Assembly (NCBI RefSeq): GCF_900115115.1
Contig: NZ_FOVI01000001.1
Coordinates: 186,001-250,000 of the forward strand
Direction: 5' to 3'
Source of the DNA: Paenimyroides ummariense
Lineage (GTDB): Bacteria; Bacteroidota; Bacteroidia; Flavobacteriales; Flavobacteriaceae
DNA: 64,000 nucleotides
Below, one piece after another: positions 41,567 to 50,958 of the stretch (position 1 is its first letter; each line of letters opens with the position of its first letter). The notes below the pieces were generated by a model. The model made no database searches, was not told the origin of the DNA, and saw only the letters and a program-made list of their open reading frames with translations. A program made the translations under genes and the position numbers.

Positions 41567-43798
41567 CTATTTAATTTTAAATCGTAAACCGCCATAGAAC
41601 ATCTTACCAAAAATTGGTCCGTACACAATAGTACTATCAAATTCATTGCCAAACGGATCATCGGCTCCTAAAATTACACGGTGCTGTTGGTAATTCCCAA
41701 TGTTTTCGCCACCTACATACACTTCAAATTTATCAGAAAACACTTTTGTTACCTGTGCATTGATCGTAGAAAACGGATTGGTATATGATGTCAACTGATT
41801 TTCTGCCGAATTATCGCCCGTATAAGGTAAACGCTGTGCACCTAACCAGTTCCATGTAGTATCAAACTTCCAATATGCACCATTATGTTCATGAGTAGAA
41901 AATTCTAAATTGGCAAACAAACGATGTTTTGCCTGTAATGGACGTTCTAACGTTTTGTCGCCGTACGTTGTTTTAATATCGTAATATTTGTACGCTGTTC
42001 TTAAGTTTAAGTGTTTAATGATATTGTAATTCAATTCAGCTTGAAAAGAATTCGCGTACGATTTTCCTTCTAAATTATAAAAATTAACGGTTCTTGCAGA
42101 TTGATCCATATCAACTACAATTTGGTTTTGGAAATCGGTACGATAAAAATCAAGCGTTAAACTAGCGTTCTTTCCTAAAAAAGTAAAATCTTGCGAAACA
42201 CTTAAACCGTAATTCCAAGCAATTTCAGGATCCATTCCGTACGCTTTTCCACCTTCGTTTAAAATATTAAACTGACGTGAACTTGCGAACAAATACTGGT
42301 TTTCTGCAAAAATATTCGCTAATCTTTTTCCACGACCTGCCGATGCACGAACAGTTGTTTTCTCCCACGGATTGTAACGCAAATGCATACGCGGAGTTAC
42401 AAAAGTTCCCAATCGGTTAGAATTATCAATTCTTCCACCTAAAATCAATGCTAAATTATTGGCGTTATCATACGTATATTCAAAGAAAGCGCCGTAGCTT
42501 GTATCGATTCTGTCGAAATTTTGACTACCGTAATTTGCTACGAATTCCGAATAATCATCATGCATAAAACTTGCTCCGGTAGAGAATTTATGCAGCGTAT
42601 TACTGATGATGGAACTATATAAAAAGTTGGAATAAATGCTGCGTTGCGTAATATCGAATTGGTTTAAACCAAAATACGAATTTTGTTTATGATAACTGAA
42701 CGAGTTTTGCCAACCAAAGCTTTTGTAAGGCTGATCTGGAAAAACGTAACCAACTTTTGTGCTGGCATCAAACTTATCGGTGTTTAGTTCAGATCCCCAT
42801 TTTAAGGTTGATAATTTGTGTTGATCTTTATCAAAATCTAATTCACCGGTTTGCTTTTCGTCTTTCATGTATCGAGCCGTAATAAAGGCAATCCAACCTT
42901 TTTCAAGGTTTTGATACTGCCAACGGTTCATTACGTTTACCTGACTTCCCAGTGGATTATCTAAAAATCCGTCGTGATTCATATCGTTCTTTTTAACGCG
43001 GGTATTTCCATGTACAAATAACGAAGTACTCCATTTATCTGAAATTTTCTCGTTAAAATGTGCATTCAATTCAAAACGCGCATCGGTAGATCCGTATAAA
43101 TTCAAAAAGAAAGGAATATCGTTTGCAGGTTTGATCAATTCAGTATTGATCTGTCCCGAAATACTTTCAAAACCATTTACTACACTTCCCGCACCTTTGG
43201 TAACCTGAATACTTTCTACCCAGGTTCCCGGTGTGAACGATAAACCGTAAGCCTGCGAAGCCCCGCGAACACTCGGAATATTTTCTTCAGCAATTAAAAT
43301 ATAAGGACTTGTTAAGCCCAACATTTTAATTTGTTTTGATCCGGAAATGGCATCGGAAAAATTCACATCGATTGATGGATTTGTTTCAAAAGATTCTGCC
43401 AAATTACAACAAGCCGCTTTTAGCAACTCACCACTGTTCATGGTTTGTGAATTGGTAATACCTTTATTGCGTTCGGTATTTTTCTTGTTTACGTTTACAA
43501 CCAATTCATTTAAGGCTGCTTCTGGTTGAATTTGAAATGTGTAAAATTGGTCTTTATCTGTTAATTCGGCTTCTAAAACCTCATATCCTTCAGCATAAAT
43601 ATAAATTACAGACGGTTCGTTTAAAGTAACTTCGAACATTCCGAATTTATCTGTAGTGGCAACAACGCTGTCGTTAACCGTAATATTTGCTTTTTCTATA
43701 GATGTATTGTAAGTATCTAAAACTTTACCCTTGTAAGTATCTTGGGCATAAATGTTGTGCACGCCAAACGCACACAATAGCATTAAGGTATATTTCAT
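41567..43798 (-). CDS. TonB-dependent receptor, probably for copper or a copper complex
   Basis: The 743-residue outer-membrane protein has a signal peptide (MKYTLMLLCAFG...YAQ), a carboxypeptidase-like beta-sandwich (about 20-95), a plug from about 100 with a notable CC pair (AACCNLAESFETNPSIDV), and a 22-strand barrel ending FGKMFYGGLRFKIK. No SusD partner is present. The plug also lacks the usual Fe-siderophore hallmarks I know. Its operon-mates are a CxxC HMA protein and an HYC_CC_PP protein, so copper import or sensing is inferred. Confidence 0.9.
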   Translation of the reverse strand: MKYTLMLLCAFGVHNIYAQDTYKGKVLDTYNTSIEKANITVNDSVVATTDKFGMFEVTLNEPSVIYIYAEGYEVLEAELTDKDQFYTFQIQPEAALNELVVNVNKKNTERNKGITNSQTMNSGELLKAACCNLAESFETNPSIDVNFSDAISGSKQIKMLGLTSPYILIAEENIPSVRGASQAYGLSFTPGTWVESIQVTKGAGSVVNGFESISGQINTELIKPANDIPFFLNLYGSTDARFELNAHFNEKISDKWSTSLFVHGNTRVKKNDMNHDGFLDNPLGSQVNVMNRWQYQNLEKGWIAFITARYMKDEKQTGELDFDKDQHKLSTLKWGSELNTDKFDASTKVGYVFPDQPYKSFGWQNSFSYHKQNSYFGLNQFDITQRSIYSNFLYSSIISNTLHKFSTGASFMHDDYSEFVANYGSQNFDRIDTSYGAFFEYTYDNANNLALILGGRIDNSNRLGTFVTPRMHLRYNPWEKTTVRASAGRGKRLANIFAENQYLFASSRQFNILNEGGKAYGMDPEIAWNYGLSVSQDFTFLGKNASLTLDFYRTDFQNQIVVDMDQSARTVNFYNLEGKSYANSFQAELNYNIIKHLNLRTAYKYYDIKTTYGDKTLERPLQAKHRLFANLEFSTHEHNGAYWKFDTTWNWLGAQRLPYTGDNSAENQLTSYTNPFSTINAQVTKVFSDKFEVYVGGENIGNYQQHRVILGADDPFGNEFDSTIVYGPIFGKMFYGGLRFKIK

Positions 43799-43844
43799 GA
43801 ATTTGCATAATTAATTAAACATTCTTTTGGTAAAAAATGTGTAA

Positions 43845-44264
43845 TTATGCGTACAGCAAATACTGGTTGTAGAGTTTGTATAAAGGTGGAGCATTACTTT
43901 CGCATTTAAAAGTAACGTTGATTTTCTTTGGCAGATTGATTTTAGAAATAACAAGCGGCTGAAATTTATAAACAACCGGCGTTATAAAGTCTGAAAACTG
44001 CTGAACGTTAGAAATTTTAATAACAACCTCGTCTGTTTTTTGCTTGATTGTTTCGTTTTTACAGCAATCTTTCTTTACCGTTTCGTTCTTTTCTTTGCAA
44101 CACGCTTTTTCGTGCGTGTCTTCTGCACAATTTATAGACGCAGCGTAACCTAATTCAACCTTTTCAATTTCGTTACCACAATAATGAATATTAATAGCCA
44201 GCCCTACATTCGAGAAAAGTACGGCAACTGCTAATAAAATATTATATAGATAGCGTTGAAACAT
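43845..44264 (-). CDS. HYC_CC_PP family protein
   Basis: The 139-residue exported protein shows the name-giving signatures: HYC (27-29) just after a signal/anchor helix, CC pairs at 55-56 and 67-68 in a Lys/Glu-rich stretch, and PP (126-127) in NAPPLYKLY near the C-terminus. This family is known from Bacteroidota as neighbours of metal-related TonB receptors. The cysteine pairs suggest soft-metal binding. It is the first gene of the three-gene cluster. Confidence 0.88.
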   Translation of the reverse strand: MFQRYLYNILLAVAVLFSNVGLAINIHYCGNEIEKVELGYAASINCAEDTHEKACCKEKNETVKKDCCKNETIKQKTDEVVIKISNVQQFSDFITPVVYKFQPLVISKINLPKKINVTFKCESNAPPLYKLYNQYLLYA

Positions 44265-44313
44265 TTAAATTTTGCTGCGTTTTAATTTTTTGTAAATTTA
44301 CTAAAAAAAGAAT

Positions 44314-44772
44314 ATGGAAAGAGCACAATTAAAGATTTCTTTAACAGAAATCATAAAATCAGACAAAACCATTAATGAACGATTACAAGAAATTTGTAAT
44401 CTTTTACATTTAAATGTAGCACATTACGATTGGGTTGGTTTTTATTTTGCCGATACCAGCAAGCAAGAATTACACTTGGGACCCTTTGCCGGATTACCTA
44501 CAGACCACATAATTATTCCGTTTGGAAAAGGCATTTGCGGACAAGTAGCCGAAAGTAATGAAACTTTTTTAGTTGATGATGTTACTGCGCAAGACAATTA
44601 TATTTCGTGCAATATTGATGTAAAATCGGAAATTGTTGTACCAATTATTGTAAATGGTATCAACATCGGTCAGATCGATATTGATTCAAACACCGCAAGC
44701 GTATTCACCAATGAAGATCAGGAATTACTGGAATGGCTTACCGATGAAATTGCAGAAATGTATAAAAGTTAA
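44314..44772 (+). CDS. GAF-domain protein, free-methionine-R-sulfoxide-reductase-like
   Basis: The 152-residue GAF domain follows the fRMsr layout: DWVGFYF, LGPFAG, GKGICG (C75), DNYISC (C99), KSEIVVPI and IGQIDIDS with its acidic residues. E. coli fRMsr uses three cysteines; the one in the LGPF..xxC position is replaced here (TDHIIIP), leaving C75 and C99. The protein may still reduce free Met-R-sulfoxide with a two-cysteine cycle or may be a sensor. It is divergent from the copper cluster and upstream of a lipoprotein gene. Confidence 0.8.
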   Translation: MERAQLKISLTEIIKSDKTINERLQEICNLLHLNVAHYDWVGFYFADTSKQELHLGPFAGLPTDHIIIPFGKGICGQVAESNETFLVDDVTAQDNYISCNIDVKSEIVVPIIVNGINIGQIDIDSNTASVFTNEDQELLEWLTDEIAEMYKS

Positions 44773-44785
44773 AAAACAACAAATC

Positions 44786-45373
44786 ATGAGAAAACACCTT
44801 ATTAAAATTTTTACTTTATCATTATTAACTGCAACAACTGTTTTTACTTCTTGCGAATCAGACAATGGATCAGACATAAACTATTCAAATGAATTCAAGA
44901 AAAGAGATAATGAATTTTTAAAGGAGCATACACCTAAAATATCTGGTAGTTGGAAAATTGAAAAAATGGTAGTAGTACCCAATAATGGATCCGAAATTAT
45001 TAAAAATGATACTATTCTATACAATCTTGGTAGAATTGATGTAAATGTGGAGGAAAAAGAGATGGAAGATGATAGAGTTCGATTTTACTTTAATGGAAAC
45101 TTTTATTTTAATGAAGAAGTAATACCTTTTAGATCATCATTAGTACATCCAAATCTCCATGATAAATCAATTTATTCTTTAATTCAAGTCGATCCGAAAT
45201 ATTTTCCAGAACCTTCAATGAATTTTGATGATTTACCAGAAGAATATCAATTATTAGCTGACTATTTTTTTAATGACAATTATGATATCACTTCCAGCGA
45301 AGATGGTAAAACTTTAATCTGGAAAGGTTTAGAACGTTCAACTAAAGAAATCATCCTAACCAAAATAGATTAA
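44786..45373 (+). CDS. Lipoprotein of unknown function
   Basis: The 195-residue product has a lipoprotein signal ending VFTSC (C23), an acidic linker, and a region beginning ISGSWKIEKMV that looks like a lipocalin-type beta-barrel start. The rest is acidic with no known motif. The in-frame upstream ATG would read through the GAF gene and lacks a signal, so the ATG at 44786 was chosen. It is 13 nt after the GAF gene, so the two are probably co-transcribed. rpsO follows with its own promoter. Confidence 0.65.
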   Translation: MRKHLIKIFTLSLLTATTVFTSCESDNGSDINYSNEFKKRDNEFLKEHTPKISGSWKIEKMVVVPNNGSEIIKNDTILYNLGRIDVNVEEKEMEDDRVRFYFNGNFYFNEEVIPFRSSLVHPNLHDKSIYSLIQVDPKYFPEPSMNFDDLPEEYQLLADYFFNDNYDITSSEDGKTLIWKGLERSTKEIILTKID

Positions 45374-45379
45374 TTAAAA

Positions 45380-45409
45380 TTGTCAAATTAAAAAAAAGAT
45401 GTACATTTG
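45380..45409 (+). promoter_or_regulatory. Promoter of rpsO
   Basis: TTG (45380-45382) and TACATTTG (45402-45409) are separated by 19 nt, an excellent Bacteroidota primary-sigma promoter. The leader to the start codon is about 45 nt, room for S15 autoregulation, though no clear pseudoknot was seen. Confidence 0.65.
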
Positions 45410-45461
45410 CATCGAATTTTTTAATTCAAACATACATAACAATCATTTAAATAATATTAGC

Positions 45462-45731
45462 ATGTATTTAACTAAAGAAGTTAAAGAAGAAATCTTCGCT
45501 AAACACGGAGGTGCTGCAGCGAACACAGGTTCAGCAGAAGGACAAATTGCATTATTCACATTCAGAATTTCGCATTTAACAGAGCACTTAAAAAAGAATC
45601 GTCACGATTATAATACAGAGCGTTCATTAGTTCTTTTAGTAGGTAAAAGAAGAAGTCTTTTAGATTACTTAAAGAAAAAAGATATCAACAGATATCGTGA
45701 AATCATTAAAGAATTGGGTATTAGAAAATAA
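45462..45731 (+). CDS. rpsO: 30S ribosomal protein S15
   Basis: The 89-residue protein has KHGGAAANTGSAEGQIALFTFRISHLTEHLKKNRHDYNTERSLVLLVGKRRSLLDYL, the complete S15 fold that binds 16S rRNA helices 20-22 and nucleates the platform. I chose the ATG at 45462; the upstream in-frame ATG adds an AT-rich, non-homologous tail. It is followed by a strong terminator and then pnp, the same gene order as in E. coli. Confidence 0.98.
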   Translation: MYLTKEVKEEIFAKHGGAAANTGSAEGQIALFTFRISHLTEHLKKNRHDYNTERSLVLLVGKRRSLLDYLKKKDINRYREIIKELGIRK

Positions 45732-45739
45732 TCCATTAC

Positions 45740-45770
45740 AAAGAGGTGTGCGCATGTGCACCTCTTTTTT
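45740..45770 (+). terminator. Terminator of rpsO
   Basis: AAAGAGGTG pairs with CACCTCTTT around an inner TGCGCA palindrome, followed by a run of T. Confidence 0.85.
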
Positions 45771-45810
45771 TTATTATATTTAAGCATAAAAGCTTGGTTT
45801 TTCATTGGGA

Positions 45811-45837
45811 ACACAACAACAACACAACAACACAACC
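45811..45837 (+). repeat. CA-rich low-complexity tract in the pnp leader
   Basis: 27 nt composed almost only of AAC, ACA and CAA repeats, 30 nt before the pnp start. It would make the leader unstructured. A near-consensus -7 box (TATATTTA, 45775-45782) lies just upstream. Confidence 0.5.
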
Positions 45838-45866
45838 CATTGTTTAATCAATTAGAGAATTAATTT

Positions 45867-48101
45867 ATGATTCCACAATTATTTGTAGAAAGCATCGATT
45901 TAGGTGATGGCAGAAACATCACAATCGAGACAGGACGTTTAGCAAAACAAGCCGATGGTTCTGTAGTAGTAAGAATTGGCAAAACGGTTATTTTAGGTAC
46001 CGTTGTAGCCGCAAAAAAAGCAAGTCCGGGCGTAGATTTTTTACCATTAACGGTAGATTATCGCGAGAAATTTGCAGCAGCTGGTCGTTTTCCAGGTGGT
46101 TTCTTTAAAAGAGAAGCGCGCCCAAGCGATAGCGAAGTATTAACAATGAGATTGGTTGACCGCGTTTTGCGTCCGCTTTTCCCAAGTGATTATCATGCAG
46201 AAGTTCAGGTTATGATTCAGTTAATGTCTCATGACGAAGACGTAATGCCTGATGCATTGGCAGGTTTGGCAGCTTCGGCAGCACTTGCTTTGTCTGACAT
46301 TCCTTTTGAAACATTGATTTCTGAAGCAAGAGTTGGACGTATCGATGGAAAATTCATCATTAACCCTTCTCGCGCACAGTTAGAATTGTCTGATATCGAT
46401 ATGATGATTGGTGCTTCAAGAGATTCTATCGCAATGGTAGAAGGTGAAATGAAAGAAATTTCAGAAAAAGAAATGGTTGAAGCCATTAAATTTGCACACG
46501 AACACATTAAAGTACAAATTGATGCGCAAGAAAGATTAGCAGCAGCATTTGGAAAAAAACCGGTTCGTGAATACGAAGGCGAAAGAGAAGACGAAGCTAT
46601 TTTAGCAAAAGTTAAAGAAGCAGCTTACGATAAAATTTACGCTATTGCAAGCAAAGGTTCTGCAAAACACGAACGTTCTGCGGCTTTTGACGCTGTAAAA
46701 GAAGAAGTAATTGCGTTGTTTACAGAAGAAGAATTATTAGAAAACGGAGATTTGGTTTCTAAATATTTCAAAAAAGTAAACAAAGATGCTGTTCGTAACG
46801 TAACATTAGATTTAGGAACTCGTTTAGATGGAAGAAAAACTACAGAAATCAGAAACATTTGGTGCGAAGTAGATTATTTACCATCTGTTCACGGTTCTGC
46901 ATTGTTTACACGTGGTGAAACACAAGCATTGGCAACTGCAACTTTAGGAACTTCTAGAGAAGCAAACGTAATTGATTCGCCATCTGAACAAGGAGAAGAA
47001 AAATTCTACTTACACTATAATTTCCCACCATTTTCAACAGGAGAAGCTCGTCCGTTAAGAGGAACTTCAAGAAGAGAAGTTGGTCACGGAAACTTGGCGC
47101 AACGTGCATTAAAAAACATGATTCCTGCAGATTGTCCTTATACAATCCGTGTGGTTTCTGAAGTATTAGAATCAAACGGATCGTCATCAATGGCTACTGT
47201 TTGTGCAGGTACTTTATCGTTGATGGATGCAGGTATTCAAATGATTCGTCCGGTTTCTGGAATCGCGATGGGATTGATTACAGACGGAGATCGTTTTGCC
47301 GTTTTATCTGATATTTTAGGTGATGAAGATCATTTAGGAGATATGGATTTCAAGGTAACTGGAACTTCAGAAGGTATCACCGCTTGCCAAATGGATATTA
47401 AAATTGACGGATTGAAATACGACATCATGGAACAAGCTTTAGAGCAGGCTCGTGAAGGACGTTTACACATTTTAGGGAAACTGACAGAAACTTTAGCTAA
47501 ACCTAACGAAGAAGTTAAAGCTCACGCTCCGAAAATTATCACAAGAACAATTCCGGGAGCTTACATTGGTGCGTTGATTGGTCCGGGTGGTAAAGTAATT
47601 CAAGAATTACAAAAAGCTACAGGAACAACCATTGTGATCACCGAAGTTGACGAAGAAGGTATTGTTGAAATTTTAGGTACAGATCAAGCAGGTATCGATG
47701 CAGTATTGGCAAAAATCCAATCGATCACTTTTAAACCACAAGTTGGCGAAGCTTACGAAGTTAAAGTAATTAAAATGTTAGAATTTGGCGCTGTAGTAGA
47801 ATATACTGCTGCACCAGGAAACGAAGTTTTATTACACGTATCTGAATTAGCTTGGGAACGCACAGAAAACGTTACCGATGTAGTAAACATGGGAGATGTA
47901 TTCCAAGTTAAGTATTTAGGTTTAGATCCTAAAACAAGAAAAGAAAAAGTATCGCGCAAGGCATTATTACCTCGCCCTCCTAAACCAGAAGGGAAACCTG
48001 AAAACAAAGGAGAAGGCAAGTCTGAAAACAGAGAAGGCAGGCCAGCACACAGAAATAACGATAACAAACCTTCTAACGAGAAGAAAGAAGAAAACAACTA
48101 G
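45867..48101 (+). CDS. pnp: Polynucleotide phosphorylase
   Basis: The 744-residue protein has two RNase PH-like domains (first around residues 10-200, second from about 310), with the conserved [27 protein letters not shown] and [37 protein letters not shown] domain follows with GPGGKVI, then an S1 domain (about 620-690) and a basic, low-complexity tail (Pro/Glu/Lys/Asn-rich). It degrades RNA phosphorolytically from the 3' end. It lies downstream of rpsO with its own leader and terminator. Confidence 0.98.
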   Translation: MIPQLFVESIDLGDGRNITIETGRLAKQADGSVVVRIGKTVILGTVVAAKKASPGVDFLPLTVDYREKFAAAGRFPGGFFKREARPSDSEVLTMRLVDRVLRPLFPSDYHAEVQVMIQLMSHDEDVMPDALAGLAASAALALSDIPFETLISEARVGRIDGKFIINPSRAQLELSDIDMMIGASRDSIAMVEGEMKEISEKEMVEAIKFAHEHIKVQIDAQERLAAAFGKKPVREYEGEREDEAILAKVKEAAYDKIYAIASKGSAKHERSAAFDAVKEEVIALFTEEELLENGDLVSKYFKKVNKDAVRNVTLDLGTRLDGRKTTEIRNIWCEVDYLPSVHGSALFTRGETQALATATLGTSREANVIDSPSEQGEEKFYLHYNFPPFSTGEARPLRGTSRREVGHGNLAQRALKNMIPADCPYTIRVVSEVLESNGSSSMATVCAGTLSLMDAGIQMIRPVSGIAMGLITDGDRFAVLSDILGDEDHLGDMDFKVTGTSEGITACQMDIKIDGLKYDIMEQALEQAREGRLHILGKLTETLAKPNEEVKAHAPKIITRTIPGAYIGALIGPGGKVIQELQKATGTTIVITEVDEEGIVEILGTDQAGIDAVLAKIQSITFKPQVGEAYEVKVIKMLEFGAVVEYTAAPGNEVLLHVSELAWERTENVTDVVNMGDVFQVKYLGLDPKTRKEKVSRKALLPRPPKPEGKPENKGEGKSENREGRPAHRNNDNKPSNEKKEENN

Positions 48102-48120
48102 TTTTTGTTAAATCTATTCT

Positions 48121-48151
48121 AAACCGATGAGCAAACCTCATCGGTTTTTTT
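48121..48151 (+). terminator. Terminator of pnp
   Basis: AAACCGATGA pairs perfectly with TCATCGGTTT around GCAAACC, followed by TTTT. Confidence 0.88.
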
Positions 48152-48179
48152 ATTTTTACAACCAAAACAAACTTACTTT

Positions 48180-49040
48180 ATGAAAAACACTTTACTACTT
48201 TTTGTATGCACACTTGTTACACAAATTATCACTGCGCAAAACATCAACCTTCAAATTTCAGATTCTGAAACAAAAGAATCTATTGAATTTGCAACCGTGC
48301 TTCTACCCGATTACAAAAAAAGTTTTGTATCAAACGAAAAAGGAATTTTTATGATTGATACAAACAAATACAAATTACCGTTAAAAGTAATTGTGGAACA
48401 ATTTGGGTTTGATCAAAAAGAAATCACACTACAAAACAATACCAGCGCTTATAATATTTTTTTAGATCCGGCTACAGAAGTACTTCAAGAAATCATTATT
48501 CCACCAGCAAACGCCAAAATTAAAGAACGAACTTATGGCAGAACAAGTGAAGGATCGGGAAAAATAGCAGGTTTTTTTAGAAGTTATAATTCTGAAAATA
48601 AAGATTCGGGGTTAGAATTCGGGATGATACTAAATACAAACAATAAGTTAAAAAAAGTAAAGAAAATTCATTGGCATATTGGAAGCGTTGGTTTTATAAA
48701 AGCAGTTTACAGTCTGCAGTTTTACGAAGTTGAAAATGGTAAACCAACAAAAAGAATTCCACATACAGATATTCACTTTACAATTAAAAACACCGATTTA
48801 GGATGGAACATTGTAAATGTTGAAGATTTAAATATTTATATTGACGGATCTAAAAAAGTAGCTGCAATTTTAAAAACTTTAAAAGTAGATTTAAATAAAA
48901 AAGCAGATGACAACTATTTGGGGGTAAACGTTGGTTTTGCAGCAGGAAACGTATTGACGGCACGAGATTCGCAATTTGAAGAATGGATGAAAATCCCTAT
49001 GAATTATCCCTTTTATATCACAGTAGATTCGTACGAATAA
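48180..49040 (+). CDS. Secreted carboxypeptidase-like-domain protein, paralogue 1
   Basis: The 286-residue exported protein has a signal peptide ending ITAQ, an N-terminal CarboxypepD_reg-like beta-sandwich (about 22-100, with SIEFATVLLPDYKKSFVSNEKGIF), then a conserved linker PPANAKIKERTYGRTSEGSG and a C-terminal beta-rich domain ending YPFYITVDSYE. No catalytic motif is visible. It is followed 15 nt later by a clear paralogue with the same architecture, so the pair arose by tandem duplication. The role is unknown. Confidence 0.78.
   Translation: MKNTLLLFVCTLVTQIITAQNINLQISDSETKESIEFATVLLPDYKKSFVSNEKGIFMIDTNKYKLPLKVIVEQFGFDQKEITLQNNTSAYNIFLDPATEVLQEIIIPPANAKIKERTYGRTSEGSGKIAGFFRSYNSENKDSGLEFGMILNTNNKLKKVKKIHWHIGSVGFIKAVYSLQFYEVENGKPTKRIPHTDIHFTIKNTDLGWNIVNVEDLNIYIDGSKKVAAILKTLKVDLNKKADDNYLGVNVGFAAGNVLTARDSQFEEWMKIPMNYPFYITVDSYE
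48495..48556 (+). repeat. 62-bp block identical to one in the neighbouring paralogue
   Basis: This stretch, coding for the PPANAKIKERTYGRTSEGS linker, is identical base for base to 49371-49432, whereas the flanking codons differ between the two genes. Confidence 0.85.
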
Positions 49041-49055
49041 AACCAAATAAAGCTT

Positions 49056-49907
49056 ATGAAAAATTCACTTTTATTACTTTTCTTTACATTTTCTACACAA
49101 ATTATCACAGCACAAAATGTAAAGTTTCAATTAAACGATAACCAAACTAAAGATCCCATTGAGTTCGCTACAATTCTATTACCCGATTATAAAAAAAGTT
49201 TGACTTCAAACGAAAAAGGAATTTTTGTAATTGATACAAACAAATATAAATTCCCTTTAAAAGTAAAAATTGATCATTTTGGTTACGACAAAAAGGAAAT
49301 CATACTACAAAATAATAATTCTTTACAAATTACATTTATTGAACCATCGTCAGAACTATTACAAGAACTGATTATTCCACCAGCAAACGCCAAAATTAAA
49401 GAACGAACTTATGGCAGAACAAGTGAAGGATCAGGAATAGGAACAGGTGAAGATTCAGCCTATAACTCTAACACAAGCTATGAGTTCGGTATGGTAATGA
49501 ATATCAAAGAGAAATTCTTAAAAGTAAAAAAAATTCATTGGCATTTAGAAGGCTTTACTTTTAATCGTGGTTATTTTTCTGTTTACTTCTATGAAGTAAA
49601 AAATGGCAAACCATCTAAAAGAATACCTCATCAAAATATTAACTTCATTTTATCCCATAAAAGCAGAGGCTGGAATATCATCAATATTGAAAATATGGAC
49701 CTATACATAAGCGGTCATAAAAAAATTGCTGTCATAATCAAACAACAGAAAATAGAACTTCAAGAAAATAAAAGCGTAGGTTCTTTCTTTCAAAACATAG
49801 GTTTAACCACCGGAAGTTCTTTTGTCACACGATCTTCTCCTGATGACGAATGGCTTACAATACCAGCAAGTATTCCTTTATACATCACCGTAGATTCTTA
49901 CGAATAA
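49056..49907 (+). CDS. Secreted carboxypeptidase-like-domain protein, paralogue 2
   Basis: The 283-residue protein shares the layout of paralogue 1: signal peptide, CarboxypepD_reg-like domain, the PPANAKIKERTYGRTSEGSG linker, and a C-terminal domain ending IPLYITVDSYE. The two are alike along their whole length but differ at roughly half of positions, apart from the linker, which is identical in DNA. It lies 15 nt after paralogue 1, so they are co-transcribed. Confidence 0.78.
   Translation: MKNSLLLLFFTFSTQIITAQNVKFQLNDNQTKDPIEFATILLPDYKKSLTSNEKGIFVIDTNKYKFPLKVKIDHFGYDKKEIILQNNNSLQITFIEPSSELLQELIIPPANAKIKERTYGRTSEGSGIGTGEDSAYNSNTSYEFGMVMNIKEKFLKVKKIHWHLEGFTFNRGYFSVYFYEVKNGKPSKRIPHQNINFILSHKSRGWNIINIENMDLYISGHKKIAVIIKQQKIELQENKSVGSFFQNIGLTTGSSFVTRSSPDDEWLTIPASIPLYITVDSYE
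49371..49432 (+). repeat. 62-bp block identical to one in the neighbouring paralogue
   Basis: Base-for-base identical to 48495-48556, including synonymous positions. Confidence 0.85.
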
Positions 49908-49992
49908 AAAAACTTTTACAACTTTTTGTAACATTTTGCAACATGGTGCGTATAACTACAAGTTAACAACAAAGGAAGGGGTTATTTAAAAC

Positions 49993-50856
49993 ATGAGACA
50001 ACTTAAAATTACCAAACAGGTAACCAATCGTGAAACGGCATCGTTAGACAAATATTTACAAGAAATTGGTAAAGTAGACTTAATTACAGCCGACGAAGAA
50101 GTAGAATTAGCACAACGCATTAAAGCAGGCGATCAGCGCGCATTAGAGAAATTAACAAAAGCTAATTTACGTTTCGTAGTATCGGTAGCAAAACAATACC
50201 AAAATCAAGGTTTAACATTACCCGATTTAATTAACGAAGGAAACTTAGGATTAATTAAAGCCGCACAACGTTTCGACGAAACACGTGGTTTTAAATTTAT
50301 TTCGTACGCCGTTTGGTGGATCCGTCAATCAATCTTATCAGCTTTAGCAGAACAATCACGTATCGTACGTTTGCCATTAAATAAAATTGGTTCTATCAAC
50401 AAAATCAACAAAATGTATGCGTTGTTAGAACAATCGAACGAACGTCCGCCATCTGCAGAAGAAATCGCTAAAGAGTTAGACATGACGGTAAACGACGTGA
50501 AAGAGTCAATGAAAAACTCTGGTCGTCACTTATCAATGGATGCGCCTTTAGTAGAAGGAGAAGATTCTAACTTGTACGATGTATTGCGTTCGGGTGAATC
50601 ACCAAATCCGGATCGTGAATTGATTCATGAATCGTTAAGAACAGAAATCGAGCGTGCGTTGGAAACATTAACTCCGCGTGAGGCAGATGTTGTTCGTTTG
50701 TATTTTGGTTTGGGCGATCAGCACCCAATGACGTTAGAAGAAATCGGCGAAACCTTTGATTTAACACGCGAACGTGTTCGTCAAATCAAAGAAAAAGCAA
50801 TCCGCAGATTAAAACATACATCTCGCAGTAAAATCTTAAAAACTTATTTAGGATAA
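49993..50856 (+). CDS. rpoD: Primary RNA polymerase sigma factor, short Bacteroidota form
   Basis: The 287-residue sigma-70 has region 1.2 ([19 protein letters not shown]), region 2 ([15 protein letters not shown] and [16 protein letters not shown] for -10 contact), region 3, and region 4.2 ([29 protein letters not shown]). Region 1.1 and the long non-conserved insert of proteobacterial RpoD are absent, as is normal in Bacteroidota. It recognises the TTG/TAnnTTTG promoters noted here. Terminated by a strong hairpin. Confidence 0.96.
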   Translation: MRQLKITKQVTNRETASLDKYLQEIGKVDLITADEEVELAQRIKAGDQRALEKLTKANLRFVVSVAKQYQNQGLTLPDLINEGNLGLIKAAQRFDETRGFKFISYAVWWIRQSILSALAEQSRIVRLPLNKIGSINKINKMYALLEQSNERPPSAEEIAKELDMTVNDVKESMKNSGRHLSMDAPLVEGEDSNLYDVLRSGESPNPDRELIHESLRTEIERALETLTPREADVVRLYFGLGDQHPMTLEEIGETFDLTRERVRQIKEKAIRRLKHTSRSKILKTYLG

Positions 50857-50867
50857 TATAATTTTAA

Positions 50868-50897
50868 AAACTCGTTATTTAGGTAACGAGTTTTTTT
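50868..50897 (+). terminator. Terminator of rpoD
   Basis: AAACTCGTTA pairs perfectly with TAACGAGTTT around TTTAGG, followed by TTTT. Confidence 0.9.
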
Positions 50898-50958
50898 GTA
50901 TCCGCTTTGTAACAAATCAAAATAAACGATACTAACATTTTGTAAAAATTATTCTGCT

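Noticed and set aside
41567..43798. TonB receptor as a SusC-type glycan importer
   Set aside because: No SusD gene is adjacent and the length of 743 residues is short for SusC; its neighbours are metal proteins.
44654..44785. 44-residue upstream extension of the lipoprotein near 45 kb
   Set aside because: It overlaps the GAF gene in another frame and would hide the lipoprotein signal that starts at 44786.
45811..45837. Microsatellite contingency locus controlling pnp
   Set aside because: The tract is imperfect and outside the coding region, and pnp is unlikely to be phase variable.
48180..49907. The two tandem genes as one frameshifted gene
   Set aside because: Each has its own signal peptide, full domain set and the same C-terminal ending, so they are paralogues.
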